From Deltaproteobacteria bacterium (lineage in GTDB: Bacteria; Desulfobacterota; Binatia; UBA9968), in contig JAHKKJ010000679.1 of the NCBI GenBank assembly GCA_020027655.1, forward strand, positions 1 to 5,203: a DNA stretch of 5,203 nucleotides, in the 5' to 3' direction. Made by a program: the position numbers and the translations under genes. Within the stretch, counting starts at the first letter, position 1, and each line of letters starts with the position of its first letter. The notes under the pieces are model-generated. The model did no database searches, was not told where the DNA came from, and saw only the letters and a program-made list of their open reading frames with translations. Below are positions 1 through 5,203 of the stretch, piece after piece.

Positions 1-426
1 CAACGCGGCGCCACTGGCGAATCCACTACTGGGCAATCGAGTTTGGATGAGCTGCAGAAGGGAAAACCGCCCACGTCGGGCCCGCTCAAGGATATTTATT
101 TTAGTTTCGATCGTTACGATTTGGAAGGCGAGGCGCGCGAAACCCTCAAAGCGAATGCCGATTGGCTGAAGCGAAACCCGGCGGCGAGAGTCGAAATCGA
201 AGGCCACTGTGACGAGCGCGGAACAAACGAGTATAACTTGGCCCTCGGTGCAAAGAGAGCCCAGGCAGCGAAGGATTATTTGATCACAATTGGAATCTCT
301 ACAGAGCGGCTATCGACCATCAGTTATGGCGAAGAGATTTCGGTCTGTAAGGAGCCAAACGAGAGTTGCTGGCGTCAAAACCGACGCGCACGCTTTGTGG
401 TTATCCAAGCCCGACCTGCTTCGTAA
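1..426 (+). CDS. pal: Peptidoglycan-associated lipoprotein Pal, 5'-truncated by the window edge
   Basis: Pal is an outer-membrane lipoprotein that binds peptidoglycan and the Tol proteins, helping to constrict the outer membrane at division and keep it attached to the wall. The frame is open from base 1, so the signal peptide, lipobox and true start lie upstream; 141 residues are visible. A low-complexity linker (about residues 1-29 of the visible part) precedes an OmpA C-terminal domain starting at DIYFSFDRYDL (31-41). The diagnostic stretch GHCDERGTNEYN (68-79) is followed by AKRAQ (84-88). By family knowledge, D71 and R86 are the likely diaminopimelate-binding pair. The end carries two cysteines (C116, C123) just before the NRRA motif (127-130), which E. 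coli Pal lacks at this place as I recall it; they could form a disulfide in the periplasm. The next gene, ybgF, belongs to the same system. A TTG at 43 could be misread as a start, but the linker reads through it. Confidence 0.95.
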   Translation, partial: QRGATGESTTGQSSLDELQKGKPPTSGPLKDIYFSFDRYDLEGEARETLKANADWLKRNPAARVEIEGHCDERGTNEYNLALGAKRAQAAKDYLITIGISTERLSTISYGEEISVCKEPNESCWRQNRRARFVVIQARPAS

Positions 427-460
427 ATCGGTTGATTCCTTGCGACCGATCCCCTTGTTT
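427..460 (+). terminator. Hairpin between pal and ybgF, possible weak terminator or processing site
   Basis: Directly after the pal stop, ATCGGT (427-432) pairs perfectly with ACCGAT (445-450). One G-U pair and one G-C pair extend the stem inward to 8 bp with an 8-base loop. The following bases (CCCCTTGTTT) are pyrimidine-rich but not a true U tract, so a strong intrinsic terminator is doubtful. The hairpin may instead attenuate read-through or protect the pal mRNA 3' end, allowing more Pal than YbgF to be made. The pairing is seen directly; the role is inferred. Confidence 0.4.
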
Positions 461-468
461 GCCTTTCT

Positions 469-1299
469 ATGAAAACGAATCACGTTTTTTTCTTGGCCGT
501 TGCAGCGGGTTGGATTTTTGGCTGCGTGAATCCCCAACAGATCGATCTCATCGAGCGCGAACAGCGGCGGATGCGCACGGACACAAACGCTATGCAGTCA
601 GATTTGGATTCGATGCGGGGGACTCTTGCCGACACCCGCGCTAACGTGCAGCAGATGCAGAGAGAGGTGAGTGCCCTCAAGGAAAGGGTCGACGAAACCC
701 GAGTCCAAGTCGGTAGACAAATCGGACAAACCAGTCGTGAAGGGGATCAAAGAGTAAAGAATTTAGAAACTCGGTTGGCGAAACTCGAAGAGGACCTGAA
801 AGCGCAAGAAGAGGTGCTGAAGGCGCGTGAGGAGGCGATCAAGCAACTCCGCGAGACCCTGGAGGCCCAGCAGAAAACCGTGCCAAGCGATGGTCTCGTT
901 GAGGGAGCGGCCGCGGAGTCTGATGCGATCAGGAGAGATTACGAAACCGCCTGGCGCACACTGGACAAGAAAGATTACAAGGCGGCCATTGCGCGATTCC
1001 GGGAATTCATCAAGAAGTATCCGAAGAGTACGCTTGCGGGCAATGCACAATACTGGATTGGTGAAAGTCATTACGCTCTGAAAGAATTCGATCAGGCGAT
1101 TATCGAATTTGATGCGGTCCGAAGAAAATATCCGCAGGGAGAAAAAGTTCCAGCTGCGCTTTTGAAGCAAGGCTTCGCCTTCGCAGATCTTGGAGAGAAA
1201 GTTAATGCTCGGCTAATTCTCCAGGAGGTAGTCGAAAAGTATCCACAGTCTCCCGAAGCGGTAAGAGCCAAACAGCGACTAAAATCGCTAGAATCGTAA
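469..1299 (+). CDS. ybgF: Tol-Pal system protein YbgF (CpoB), lipoprotein form with coiled coil and TPR domain
   Basis: YbgF/CpoB is a periplasmic partner of the Tol-Pal machine; in E. coli it coordinates outer-membrane constriction with peptidoglycan synthesis by PBP1B. The 276-residue product starts with a basic/hydrophobic signal sequence ending in the lipobox-like IFGC (16-19), so it is probably lipid-anchored at C19; Phe at -2 is not a common lipobox residue. Residues about 25-138 are charged heptad-like sequence rich in Glu, Lys, Arg, Gln and Leu, predicted to be a long coiled coil (the trimerisation region in E. coli). Three TPR-like repeats follow (about 157-190, 194-227, 231-264), each with the A..F..F...YP pattern ending in KYP. 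The ATG at 469 is fixed by the signal peptide, but the bases before it (GCCTTTCT) contain no Shine-Dalgarno. The position after pal supports the assignment. Confidence 0.93.
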   Translation: MKTNHVFFLAVAAGWIFGCVNPQQIDLIEREQRRMRTDTNAMQSDLDSMRGTLADTRANVQQMQREVSALKERVDETRVQVGRQIGQTSREGDQRVKNLETRLAKLEEDLKAQEEVLKAREEAIKQLRETLEAQQKTVPSDGLVEGAAAESDAIRRDYETAWRTLDKKDYKAAIARFREFIKKYPKSTLAGNAQYWIGESHYALKEFDQAIIEFDAVRRKYPQGEKVPAALLKQGFAFADLGEKVNARLILQEVVEKYPQSPEAVRAKQRLKSLES

Positions 1300-1411
1300 T
1301 TAGGCAACCAGCCTGATTCCATAGACCCCGTTACAACTTCGCTGCCGGTCCGCCCCCTCGTTTCCCAGTCGATCCCCCATAGTCGGGCCTCCTGGGATGA
1401 GGGAGGGAACA
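1300..1411 (+). other. C-rich spacer before ribF with possible RBS-masking pairing
   Basis: This non-coding gap holds a small inverted repeat right after the ybgF stop (AGGC 1302-1305 with GCCT 1311-1314) without a T run, then a C-rich stretch (about 1350-1380). TCCCAG (1363-1368) is complementary to CTGGGA (1392-1397), and CCCTC (1355-1359) to GAGGG (1399-1403) inside the ribF ribosome binding site. No convincing -35/-10 pair is visible and nothing resembles an FMN riboswitch. It may simply be a spacer in a read-through transcript. Confidence 0.3.
1399..1408 (+). promoter_or_regulatory. Shine-Dalgarno of ribF, decides the start at 1412
   Basis: The purine run GAGGGAGGGA ends 3 bases before ATG 1412. 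Because it lies inside the five extra codons that would follow the in-frame ATG at 1397, it argues that 1412 is the true start. Starting there also gives MKIFRHIEDQG, a typical RibF N-terminus. Confidence 0.75.
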
Positions 1412-2215
1412 ATGAAAATCTTTCGTCATATAGAGGATCAAGGGCTTTCAATGTCAGGAACCGTCGCTACTATGGGTAATTTCGACGGTATACATCTTGG
1501 GCATCAAGCTCTGGTACGTAATACGGTCGAGGAATCGACGCGGTTGGGTTACCCTTCGACCGTCTTGACGTTTGAACCCCATCCGCTAAAAATTCTTGCT
1601 CCCGAACGTGCTCCTTTGCTCATCCTGTCTTACGAAGACAAAATGGCCCTTCTTGAATCCTTGGGTGTCGATATCGTTGTAGCCCAACGGTTTGACCGCC
1701 AGTTCGCAAGCATTGCCGCAGACAAATTCGTCCGTCGGTTTCTTGTGGACCGCCTGAAGATTAAGAAATTATGGGTGGGGCGGGACTTGCGATTTGGTCA
1801 GGGCCGGAAAGGGGGAACGGATAATCTGCTGCGGTCGGCACCTGGCGCCGGATTCGAGGTGGGCATCTTAGATCCCATTTTGCTCGATGGCATTCGGATC
1901 AGTAGCTCGAGAATCCGGCAGCTGGTTGAAGAAGGTCGCGTGGATGAAGTTCGACCCATGCTCGGGCGCTACCACTTTGTATCGGGTCGCATAGTCACGG
2001 GACACCGCCGAGGGCAGGAACTAGGATTTCCGACCGCGAATATTGCAAGCCAGACGGAAGTCGTTCCTCTGAACGGGATCTATGCAACATTAATCCAACT
2101 TAGGAACAAACAATGGCTGAGTGTTTCCAGCGTCGGCGTCAACCCGACCTTTGGCGTTTTATCTTGGATTTTGACGGTGACATATACGGCGAGTGGGTCA
2201 AGCTTTCCTTCCTGA
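1412..2215 (+). CDS. ribF: Bifunctional riboflavin kinase/FAD synthetase RibF, C-terminus lost to a frame-disrupting deletion
   Basis: RibF phosphorylates riboflavin to FMN and adenylates FMN to FAD in the cytoplasm. The N-terminal FAD synthetase domain is intact: GNFDGIHLGHQ (22-32, with the HxGH nucleotidyltransferase motif), TFEPHP (53-58), VGRDLRFGQGRKG (122-134) and ISSSRIR (163-169). The riboflavin kinase domain begins near residue 185 and shows GQELGFPTANI (201-211, with the Thr and Asn that bind Mg-ATP) and VGVNPTFG (241-248). After Gly248 homology stops and an unrelated 19-residue tail runs to the stop. The expected continuation (ILDFDGDIYG onward) is present from 2161 in another frame. 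The family segment between these two blocks, which contains the kinase's catalytic Glu (TVE-type motif), is absent in both frames. As it stands the product is 267 residues against a usual 300-320 or so and should lack kinase activity. This is either an assembly/sequencing deletion or a real lesion. The start is chosen by the Shine-Dalgarno at 1399-1408. Confidence 0.88.
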   Translation: MKIFRHIEDQGLSMSGTVATMGNFDGIHLGHQALVRNTVEESTRLGYPSTVLTFEPHPLKILAPERAPLLILSYEDKMALLESLGVDIVVAQRFDRQFASIAADKFVRRFLVDRLKIKKLWVGRDLRFGQGRKGGTDNLLRSAPGAGFEVGILDPILLDGIRISSSRIRQLVEEGRVDEVRPMLGRYHFVSGRIVTGHRRGQELGFPTANIASQTEVVPLNGIYATLIQLRNKQWLSVSSVGVNPTFGVLSWILTVTYTASGSSFPS

Positions 2216-2349
2216 AGAGAATCCGAGACGAAAAAAAATTTGTGCTGGTCAAGGATTTAATTGCGCAGATGCACGAAGACGTGAAGTATGTAAAGGGCGT
2301 ATTCAAAGAACTTGGGTTGGCAGACAAACAAGATCCCCAAAGCAATTGA
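2156..2349 (+). pseudogene. ribF: Displaced C-terminal fragment of RibF, out of frame with the rest
   Basis: From 2161 this frame reads ILDFDGDIYGEWVKLSFL, then KRIRDEKKF, then a helical end (about 62 residues) stopping at 2349. It is the normal C-terminal half of the riboflavin kinase domain, directly following the block lost from the main ribF frame. No Shine-Dalgarno or sensible start precedes it: the only upstream ATG in frame (2113) lies in ribF coding sequence and gives non-homologous residues until the junction. I therefore read it as the remainder of ribF rather than a separate gene. The good conservation (no stops, intact RIRDEKKF motif) suggests the break is recent or artefactual. 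Confidence 0.85.
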
Positions 2350-2354
2350 TCTCT

Positions 2355-3350
2355 ATGAATCTTCAAAGAGCGGTCGTGCACCCTCAATCGGCGGGCATAA
2401 GATTGGATCTTTTTTTGACCCGTTGTTTGCCGGATATCATGAATCGCGATGGGCTTAGCCGTTCCGGGATTCAAAAACTAATCGCCGCAGGACAGATCAC
2501 TCTAAACGGTAAACCCGCAAAAGCGAGTGCGCGACTCAAAACCAACGATCTCGTCGCCATCAGGAGCCTGCCGCCGAAAAAGTCTAGATTAGTGGCTGAG
2601 CCAATTGCCTTGAACGTCCTCTACGAGGACGATGACTGCATCGTTATCAACAAAGCTCCTGGAATCGTGGTTCACCCGGCGGCCGGCAGAACCACGGGAA
2701 CTTTGGTCAATGCAATTTTGCATCACTGTCCAGACCTGCAGGGGATTGGCGGAGAATCCCGTCCAGGCATCGTCCATCGATTGGACAAAGATACCTCTGG
2801 CGTCATGATTATCGCTAAAAGCATGGCCGCTTTTCAACAGCTCGCGCGGCAGTTCAAAGAGCGACGGGTGAAAAAGGAATACCTGGCGCTTGTTTTGGGG
2901 AGGCCAAAAGACGCGCGCGGTATCATCGATCGGCCCATAGGGCGGCACCGTTCGGATCGGAAACGAATGTCCAGTATTCACGCTCTGGCTCGAAAACGGG
3001 AGGCCATTACAGAATGGAGTGTCGAGAGATGCTTTCGGCCAAAGAACGCAGCACGTGATTCTTATTGGGTTAGCTTGTTGAGGCTGAGGCCACGGACCGG
3101 GCGAACTCATCAAATCCGGGTCCATCTCGCCGATCTGGGCTATCCCTTAGTCGGTGATAAAGTCTACGGCCGTAAGCGGCCGAATCCGACGATCAAAAAT
3201 GCCGATGTTTCCAGTTTGGGCTCATTCTCGCGCCAAGCGCTCCATGCGGAGCGGTTGAGCCTATTGCATCCTCGGACTGGAGCTCCCATGGAATTCTACG
3301 CGCCGTTAGCCGAGGACATCGAAAGCCTTCTGAAAACTCTCGAAGATTAA
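2355..3350 (+). CDS. rluD: 23S rRNA pseudouridine synthase of the RluA family, RluD type
   Basis: RluD converts uridines in helix 69 of 23S rRNA (1911, 1915 and 1917 in E. coli numbering) to pseudouridine during late 50S assembly. The 331-residue product has an N-terminal S4 RNA-binding domain (about 15-75, with LSRSGIQKLIAAGQITLNG) and then the catalytic domain. The catalytic motif HRLDKDTSG (141-149) carries the nucleophilic Asp144. RTGRTHQIRVH (247-257) and the late SRQALHAERL (292-301) are also family hallmarks. Length is normal for RluD (E. coli 326). The frame is open upstream into ribF, but ATG 2355 is chosen because the S4 domain starts just after it. It lies 5 bases past the ribF-fragment stop with no clear Shine-Dalgarno, so translation was probably coupled to ribF. 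RluA-family specificity is hard to assign from sequence alone, so RluC-like targets remain possible. Confidence 0.92.
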   Translation: MNLQRAVVHPQSAGIRLDLFLTRCLPDIMNRDGLSRSGIQKLIAAGQITLNGKPAKASARLKTNDLVAIRSLPPKKSRLVAEPIALNVLYEDDDCIVINKAPGIVVHPAAGRTTGTLVNAILHHCPDLQGIGGESRPGIVHRLDKDTSGVMIIAKSMAAFQQLARQFKERRVKKEYLALVLGRPKDARGIIDRPIGRHRSDRKRMSSIHALARKREAITEWSVERCFRPKNAARDSYWVSLLRLRPRTGRTHQIRVHLADLGYPLVGDKVYGRKRPNPTIKNADVSSLGSFSRQALHAERLSLLHPRTGAPMEFYAPLAEDIESLLKTLED

Positions 3351-3368
3351 CTTCTGGATCGGCAGAAG
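3351..3368 (+). terminator. Short inverted repeat right after rluD, weak terminator candidate
   Basis: CTTCTG (3351-3356) and CAGAAG (3363-3368) form a perfect 6-bp stem with a 6-base loop beginning at the first base after the rluD stop. No U tract follows (CGCGGAAAATCG), so intrinsic termination is unlikely. It may be an mRNA 3'-end stabiliser or chance. Confidence 0.25.
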
Positions 3369-3389
3369 CGCGGAAAATCGACAGAGGGG

Positions 3390-3418
3390 TTGACAAGGAG
3401 AGGCCTTTTACTTAGTAT
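3390..3418 (+). promoter_or_regulatory. Sigma-70 type promoter for rho
   Basis: A perfect -35 box TTGACA (3390-3395) is followed after exactly 17 bases by TAGTAT (3413-3418), which matches the TATAAT consensus at 4 of 6 positions, including the key A2 and T6. Transcription would begin near 3425 and give rho a leader of roughly 300 nt. It lies in non-coding sequence, faces rho and falls shortly after the rluD stop, all of which support it. The start site itself is not demonstrated. Confidence 0.7.
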
Positions 3419-3684
3419 GGATTTAAAGAAATTGTTCATTTCAGCGATCTCTTTGAATTAACCCCCACACTGACAAAATCGTTAAGCATCCGGCCTGGAT
3501 TTGTTTTGGATCTTGAGGAAAAGATTCGCATCCGAGCGTAGAAACCTGTCGCATTGACATGTCGCGTCTGCAAACGTGCCGCTACTTATATGTAACCTCG
3601 TCTCATCGAGAGGTCGGGCGATTTTTACTCGTCAATACAATTCTGCAGGTAAGTTACGGAGAAGATGCGGTGTGGGCGAAGTGA

Positions 3685-3711
3685 TCACGAGAGTCTTTTT
3701 TAAGAGCGTGA
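3685..3711 (+). promoter_or_regulatory. Hairpin touching the rho Shine-Dalgarno
   Basis: TCACG (3685-3689) pairs with CGTGA (3707-3711), and inside it TCTT (3694-3697) pairs with AAGA (3702-3705) around a TTTT loop, with an asymmetric internal loop between the two stems. The right arm shares base 3711 with the AAAGGAG ribosome binding site. The left arm overlaps the perfect palindrome GTGATCAC (3681-3688), so it could also be a protein-binding site on DNA. Stability looks modest. Confidence 0.35.
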
Positions 3712-3717
3712 AAGGAG
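3711..3717 (+). promoter_or_regulatory. Shine-Dalgarno of rho
   Basis: AAAGGAG lies 11 bases before ATG 3729, slightly longer than ideal spacing. It supports this start and the 18-residue extension ahead of the region that aligns with the E. coli Rho N-terminus. Confidence 0.7.
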
Positions 3718-3728
3718 AAGCATAGTTT

Positions 3729-5030
3729 ATGGTCCGTGGCAGAACTCGAAGCGCCGAACCGGAAACCCTGGAAGATAATGGGTTAAACCTCAAGGCCCTC
3801 AAAGAAAAGAAGATCAGTGACCTGGCACTGATCGGCAAGAATTTTAATATTGAGGGCGCCGCCAATATGCGCAAGCAAGAGCTGATTTTTGCGATTTTGC
3901 AAGCGCAAACGGAACAGAACGGCCACATCTACGGGGAAGGCGTGTTGGAAACCCTACCGGATGGTTTTGGGTTTCTGCGAGCTCCCGATTACAATTATCT
4001 TCCCGGGCCTGACGATATCTACGTTTCCCCGAGCCAGATTCGTAGATTCAACTTGCGGACGGGGGATATTATCTCAGGCCATATTCGTCCCCCCAAAGAA
4101 GGGGAACGTTACTTCGCGCTCCTCAAGGTTGAATCGATCAACTACGAAGATCCGGAAAGAGCTCGGGAAAAAATCCTTTTCGATAATCTTACCCCCCTCT
4201 ACCCCAATGAACGTCTCCGTCTCGAATATCAGCCCGAAGATTATACGACGCGTATCGTGGATTTGTTGACACCGGTTGGCAAGGGCCAGCGCGGCTTGAT
4301 CGTCGCCGCGCCGCGGACAGGCAAAACGATGATGCTGCAGCATATCGCCAAGGCCATTGCCCATAATCACAAGGAAGTCATCCTCATCGTCCTGCTGATT
4401 GACGAACGCCCCGAAGAGGTCACGGATATGCAACGATCGGTGGATGGTGAGGTCATCAGTTCCACCTTCGATGAGCCTGCGACACGACACGTCCAGGTTG
4501 CCGAAATGGTGATTGAAAAGGCCAAACGGCTTGTCGAACATGGCAAAGACGTTGTGATTCTCCTCGATAGTATCACCCGACTCGCGCGGGCGTATAATAC
4601 GGTGGTACCGCCAAGCGGCAAGATTCTATCCGGCGGTGTCGACTCCAATGCGCTTCATAAGCCGAAGAAGTTCTTCGGCGCGGCGAGAAACATCGAGGAT
4701 GGTGGCAGCTTGACTATTATTGCCACGGCCCTGATCGATACCGGTAGCCGGATGGATGAAGTCATTTTTGAAGAATTCAAAGGCACTGGGAACATGGAGG
4801 TGCACTTAGATCGACGGCTCATGGATAAGCGAGTTTTCCCCGCAATCGACATCAACAAGTCGGGAACCAGGAAGGAGGAATTGCTGATCGCCAAAGAGGA
4901 GTTGAATCGGATCTGGATCTTGCGGAAAGTACTATCGCAGCTGAGCGTAGTCGAAGCGATGGAGTTCTTGCAGGATAAGATGCATGGAACCAAGGACAAC
5001 AAAGAATTTTTTGAGTCCATGAACCAGTAA
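3729..5030 (+). CDS. rho: Transcription termination factor Rho
   Basis: Rho is a hexameric ATP-dependent RNA translocase/helicase that ends transcription of untranslated RNA. The 433-residue product is slightly longer than E. coli Rho (419), mainly through an 18-residue N-terminal extension. In order: the N-terminal helical domain (about 19-60, with MRKQELIFAIL), and the OB-fold primary RNA-binding domain (about 66-140, with DGFGFLR, GPDDIYVSPSQIRRFNLRTGD and PPKEGERYFAL). The RecA-like ATPase core follows, with Walker A AAPRTGKT (193-200), catalytic Glu in DERPEEV (E226), Walker B VVILLDSITRLAR (275-287), the Q-loop around 293-305, the R-loop DTGSRMDE (337-344), and arginines R368 (KRVFPAID) and R381 (GTRKEEL). 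The Walker A has Ala where E. coli has Pro, and the R-loop Lys of E. coli is Arg here; neither should abolish function. No acidic or Asn-rich insertion is present. It probably has its own promoter at 3390-3418. Confidence 0.98.
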   Translation: MVRGRTRSAEPETLEDNGLNLKALKEKKISDLALIGKNFNIEGAANMRKQELIFAILQAQTEQNGHIYGEGVLETLPDGFGFLRAPDYNYLPGPDDIYVSPSQIRRFNLRTGDIISGHIRPPKEGERYFALLKVESINYEDPERAREKILFDNLTPLYPNERLRLEYQPEDYTTRIVDLLTPVGKGQRGLIVAAPRTGKTMMLQHIAKAIAHNHKEVILIVLLIDERPEEVTDMQRSVDGEVISSTFDEPATRHVQVAEMVIEKAKRLVEHGKDVVILLDSITRLARAYNTVVPPSGKILSGGVDSNALHKPKKFFGAARNIEDGGSLTIIATALIDTGSRMDEVIFEEFKGTGNMEVHLDRRLMDKRVFPAIDINKSGTRKEELLIAKEELNRIWILRKVLSQLSVVEAMEFLQDKMHGTKDNKEFFESMNQ

Positions 5031-5203
5031 CTTTCCCCGGTTTTCCCGCTACCTTGCGTGCAACGCTTATCTTTGTTAAAAACGCAAAGATATCTAAGTC
5101 TATTAAAGCTTTTTACTCAGAGCCGGTGGTTGTGTATGGGTCGTAGAAACCGGCCGGCCTGGATATTTATTTCACACCCTTTCTGATCCCTTGCGCGGTG
5201 CCC
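5031..5203 (+). other. Non-coding region downstream of rho, up to the window edge
   Basis: No coding sequence is supportable here. It holds a pyrimidine-rich start, a hairpin (5068-5092), an AAAGCTTT palindrome with a T5 run (5105-5114), and a GC-rich palindromic patch CCGGCCGG (5150-5157). No convincing promoter is visible. In many bacteria rpmE (ribosomal protein L31) follows rho, but no start of it can be seen before base 5203. Confidence 0.5.
5068..5092 (+). terminator. Perfect 8-bp hairpin after rho, possible terminator
   Basis: TATCTTTG (5068-5075) and CAAAGATA (5085-5092) are exact inverted complements around a 9-base A-rich loop. The stem is AT-rich, and the nearest T run (5110-5114) is 17 bases downstream, so it is not a canonical intrinsic terminator. 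It could still mark the rho transcript end, or be part of a leader for the next gene. Confidence 0.35.

Larger units (their letters stand above)
3425..3728 (+). other. Long 5' leader of rho, candidate autoregulatory region
   Basis: About 300 non-coding bases separate the promoter from rho. A C-rich, G-poor stretch (ACCCCCACACTGACAAAATC, 3461-3480) resembles the kind of sequence Rho loads on. An ATG at 3559 opens 41 codons ending at TGA 3682-3684 but has no Shine-Dalgarno. A small stem, CTCG (3597-3600) with CGAG (3607-3610), and a T5 run (3622-3626) follow. A hairpin at 3685-3711 abuts the ribosome binding site. In E. coli, rho is autoregulated by termination in a long leader. A similar arrangement is plausible here, but no leader family is recognised and the function is inferred. 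Confidence 0.45.

Noticed and set aside
1300..1411. FMN riboswitch upstream of ribF
   Set aside because: The region is only 112 bases and lacks the conserved RFN-element sequence blocks and multi-helix arrangement.
1397..1411. Upstream ATG as the ribF start
   Set aside because: Using it would place the strong Shine-Dalgarno inside the coding sequence; ATG 1412 is correctly spaced and gives the usual N-terminus.
2150..2165. Programmed ribosomal frameshift in ribF
   Set aside because: No slippery heptamer (only a T4 run) and no obvious stimulatory element; a residue segment is missing as well as the frame changing, so a simple slip would not give a complete protein.
2589..3125. 178-codon open frame on the minus strand
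   Set aside because: It lies wholly inside rluD, shows no recognisable domain and is explained as the antisense shadow of a well-supported gene.
3417..3461. 14-codon ORF starting ATG GAT TTA AAG
   Set aside because: Its ATG overlaps the -10 box of the proposed promoter, so it would not be on that transcript, and AAGGAG (3395-3400) is too far away to serve it.
3554..3592. A second perfect TTGACA box (3554-3559) ahead of rho
   Set aside because: No acceptable -10 lies 16-19 bases downstream; the AT-rich TTATAT (3586-3591) is 26 bases away.
4074..4541. 155-codon open frame on the minus strand inside rho
   Set aside because: Antisense shadow of highly conserved Rho coding sequence; no start signals or family features.
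5136..5186. 16-codon ORF downstream of rho
   Set aside because: Very short, with no good Shine-Dalgarno, and it ends within unremarkable sequence; no resemblance to L31 or another small protein.

Overview
This window looks like a chromosomal housekeeping segment from a Gram-negative, diderm bacterium. All five genes are on the + strand, in the order pal (5' end cut off by the window) - ybgF/cpoB - ribF - rluD - rho. The outer-membrane Tol-Pal genes show the diderm envelope. The lipoprotein form of YbgF, the Cys-containing C-terminal part of Pal and the Rho sequence suggest a deltaproteobacterial, Nitrospirota or NC10-like lineage rather than an enterobacterium. That placement is an impression from the protein sequences, not a search result. 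There are no mobile elements, CRISPR arrays, tRNAs or rRNAs.

Layout: bases 1-426 encode the peptidoglycan-binding OmpA-like domain of Pal. A 42-base gap with a hairpin leads to ybgF (469-1299), a coiled-coil/TPR lipoprotein of the same envelope-constriction system. After a C-rich 112-base gap comes ribF (FMN/FAD synthesis), which begins at 1412 behind a strong Shine-Dalgarno. ribF is broken: around 2153-2158 about 22 bases appear to be missing. The reading frame then runs into an unrelated 19-residue tail (stop at 2215), while the true C-terminal part continues in another frame to 2349. rluD (2355-3350, 23S rRNA pseudouridine synthase) starts 5 bases after that stop, which suggests translational coupling in an ancestral ribF-rluD operon.

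A 378-base region without an established gene (3351-3728) separates rluD from rho. It contains a near-consensus sigma-70 promoter (TTGACA, 17 bases, TAGTAT) that would give rho its own transcript with a leader of about 300 nt. That leader holds an unproven 41-codon ORF and a hairpin abutting the rho Shine-Dalgarno, as might be expected if Rho controls its own synthesis. rho (3729-5030) is complete and has all the catalytic motifs. The last 173 bases are non-coding, with an 8-bp perfect hairpin and two words shared with the rho leader.

The window is ordinary core genome. I found no undescribed biological system. The points most worth a second look are the ribF lesion and the rho leader.
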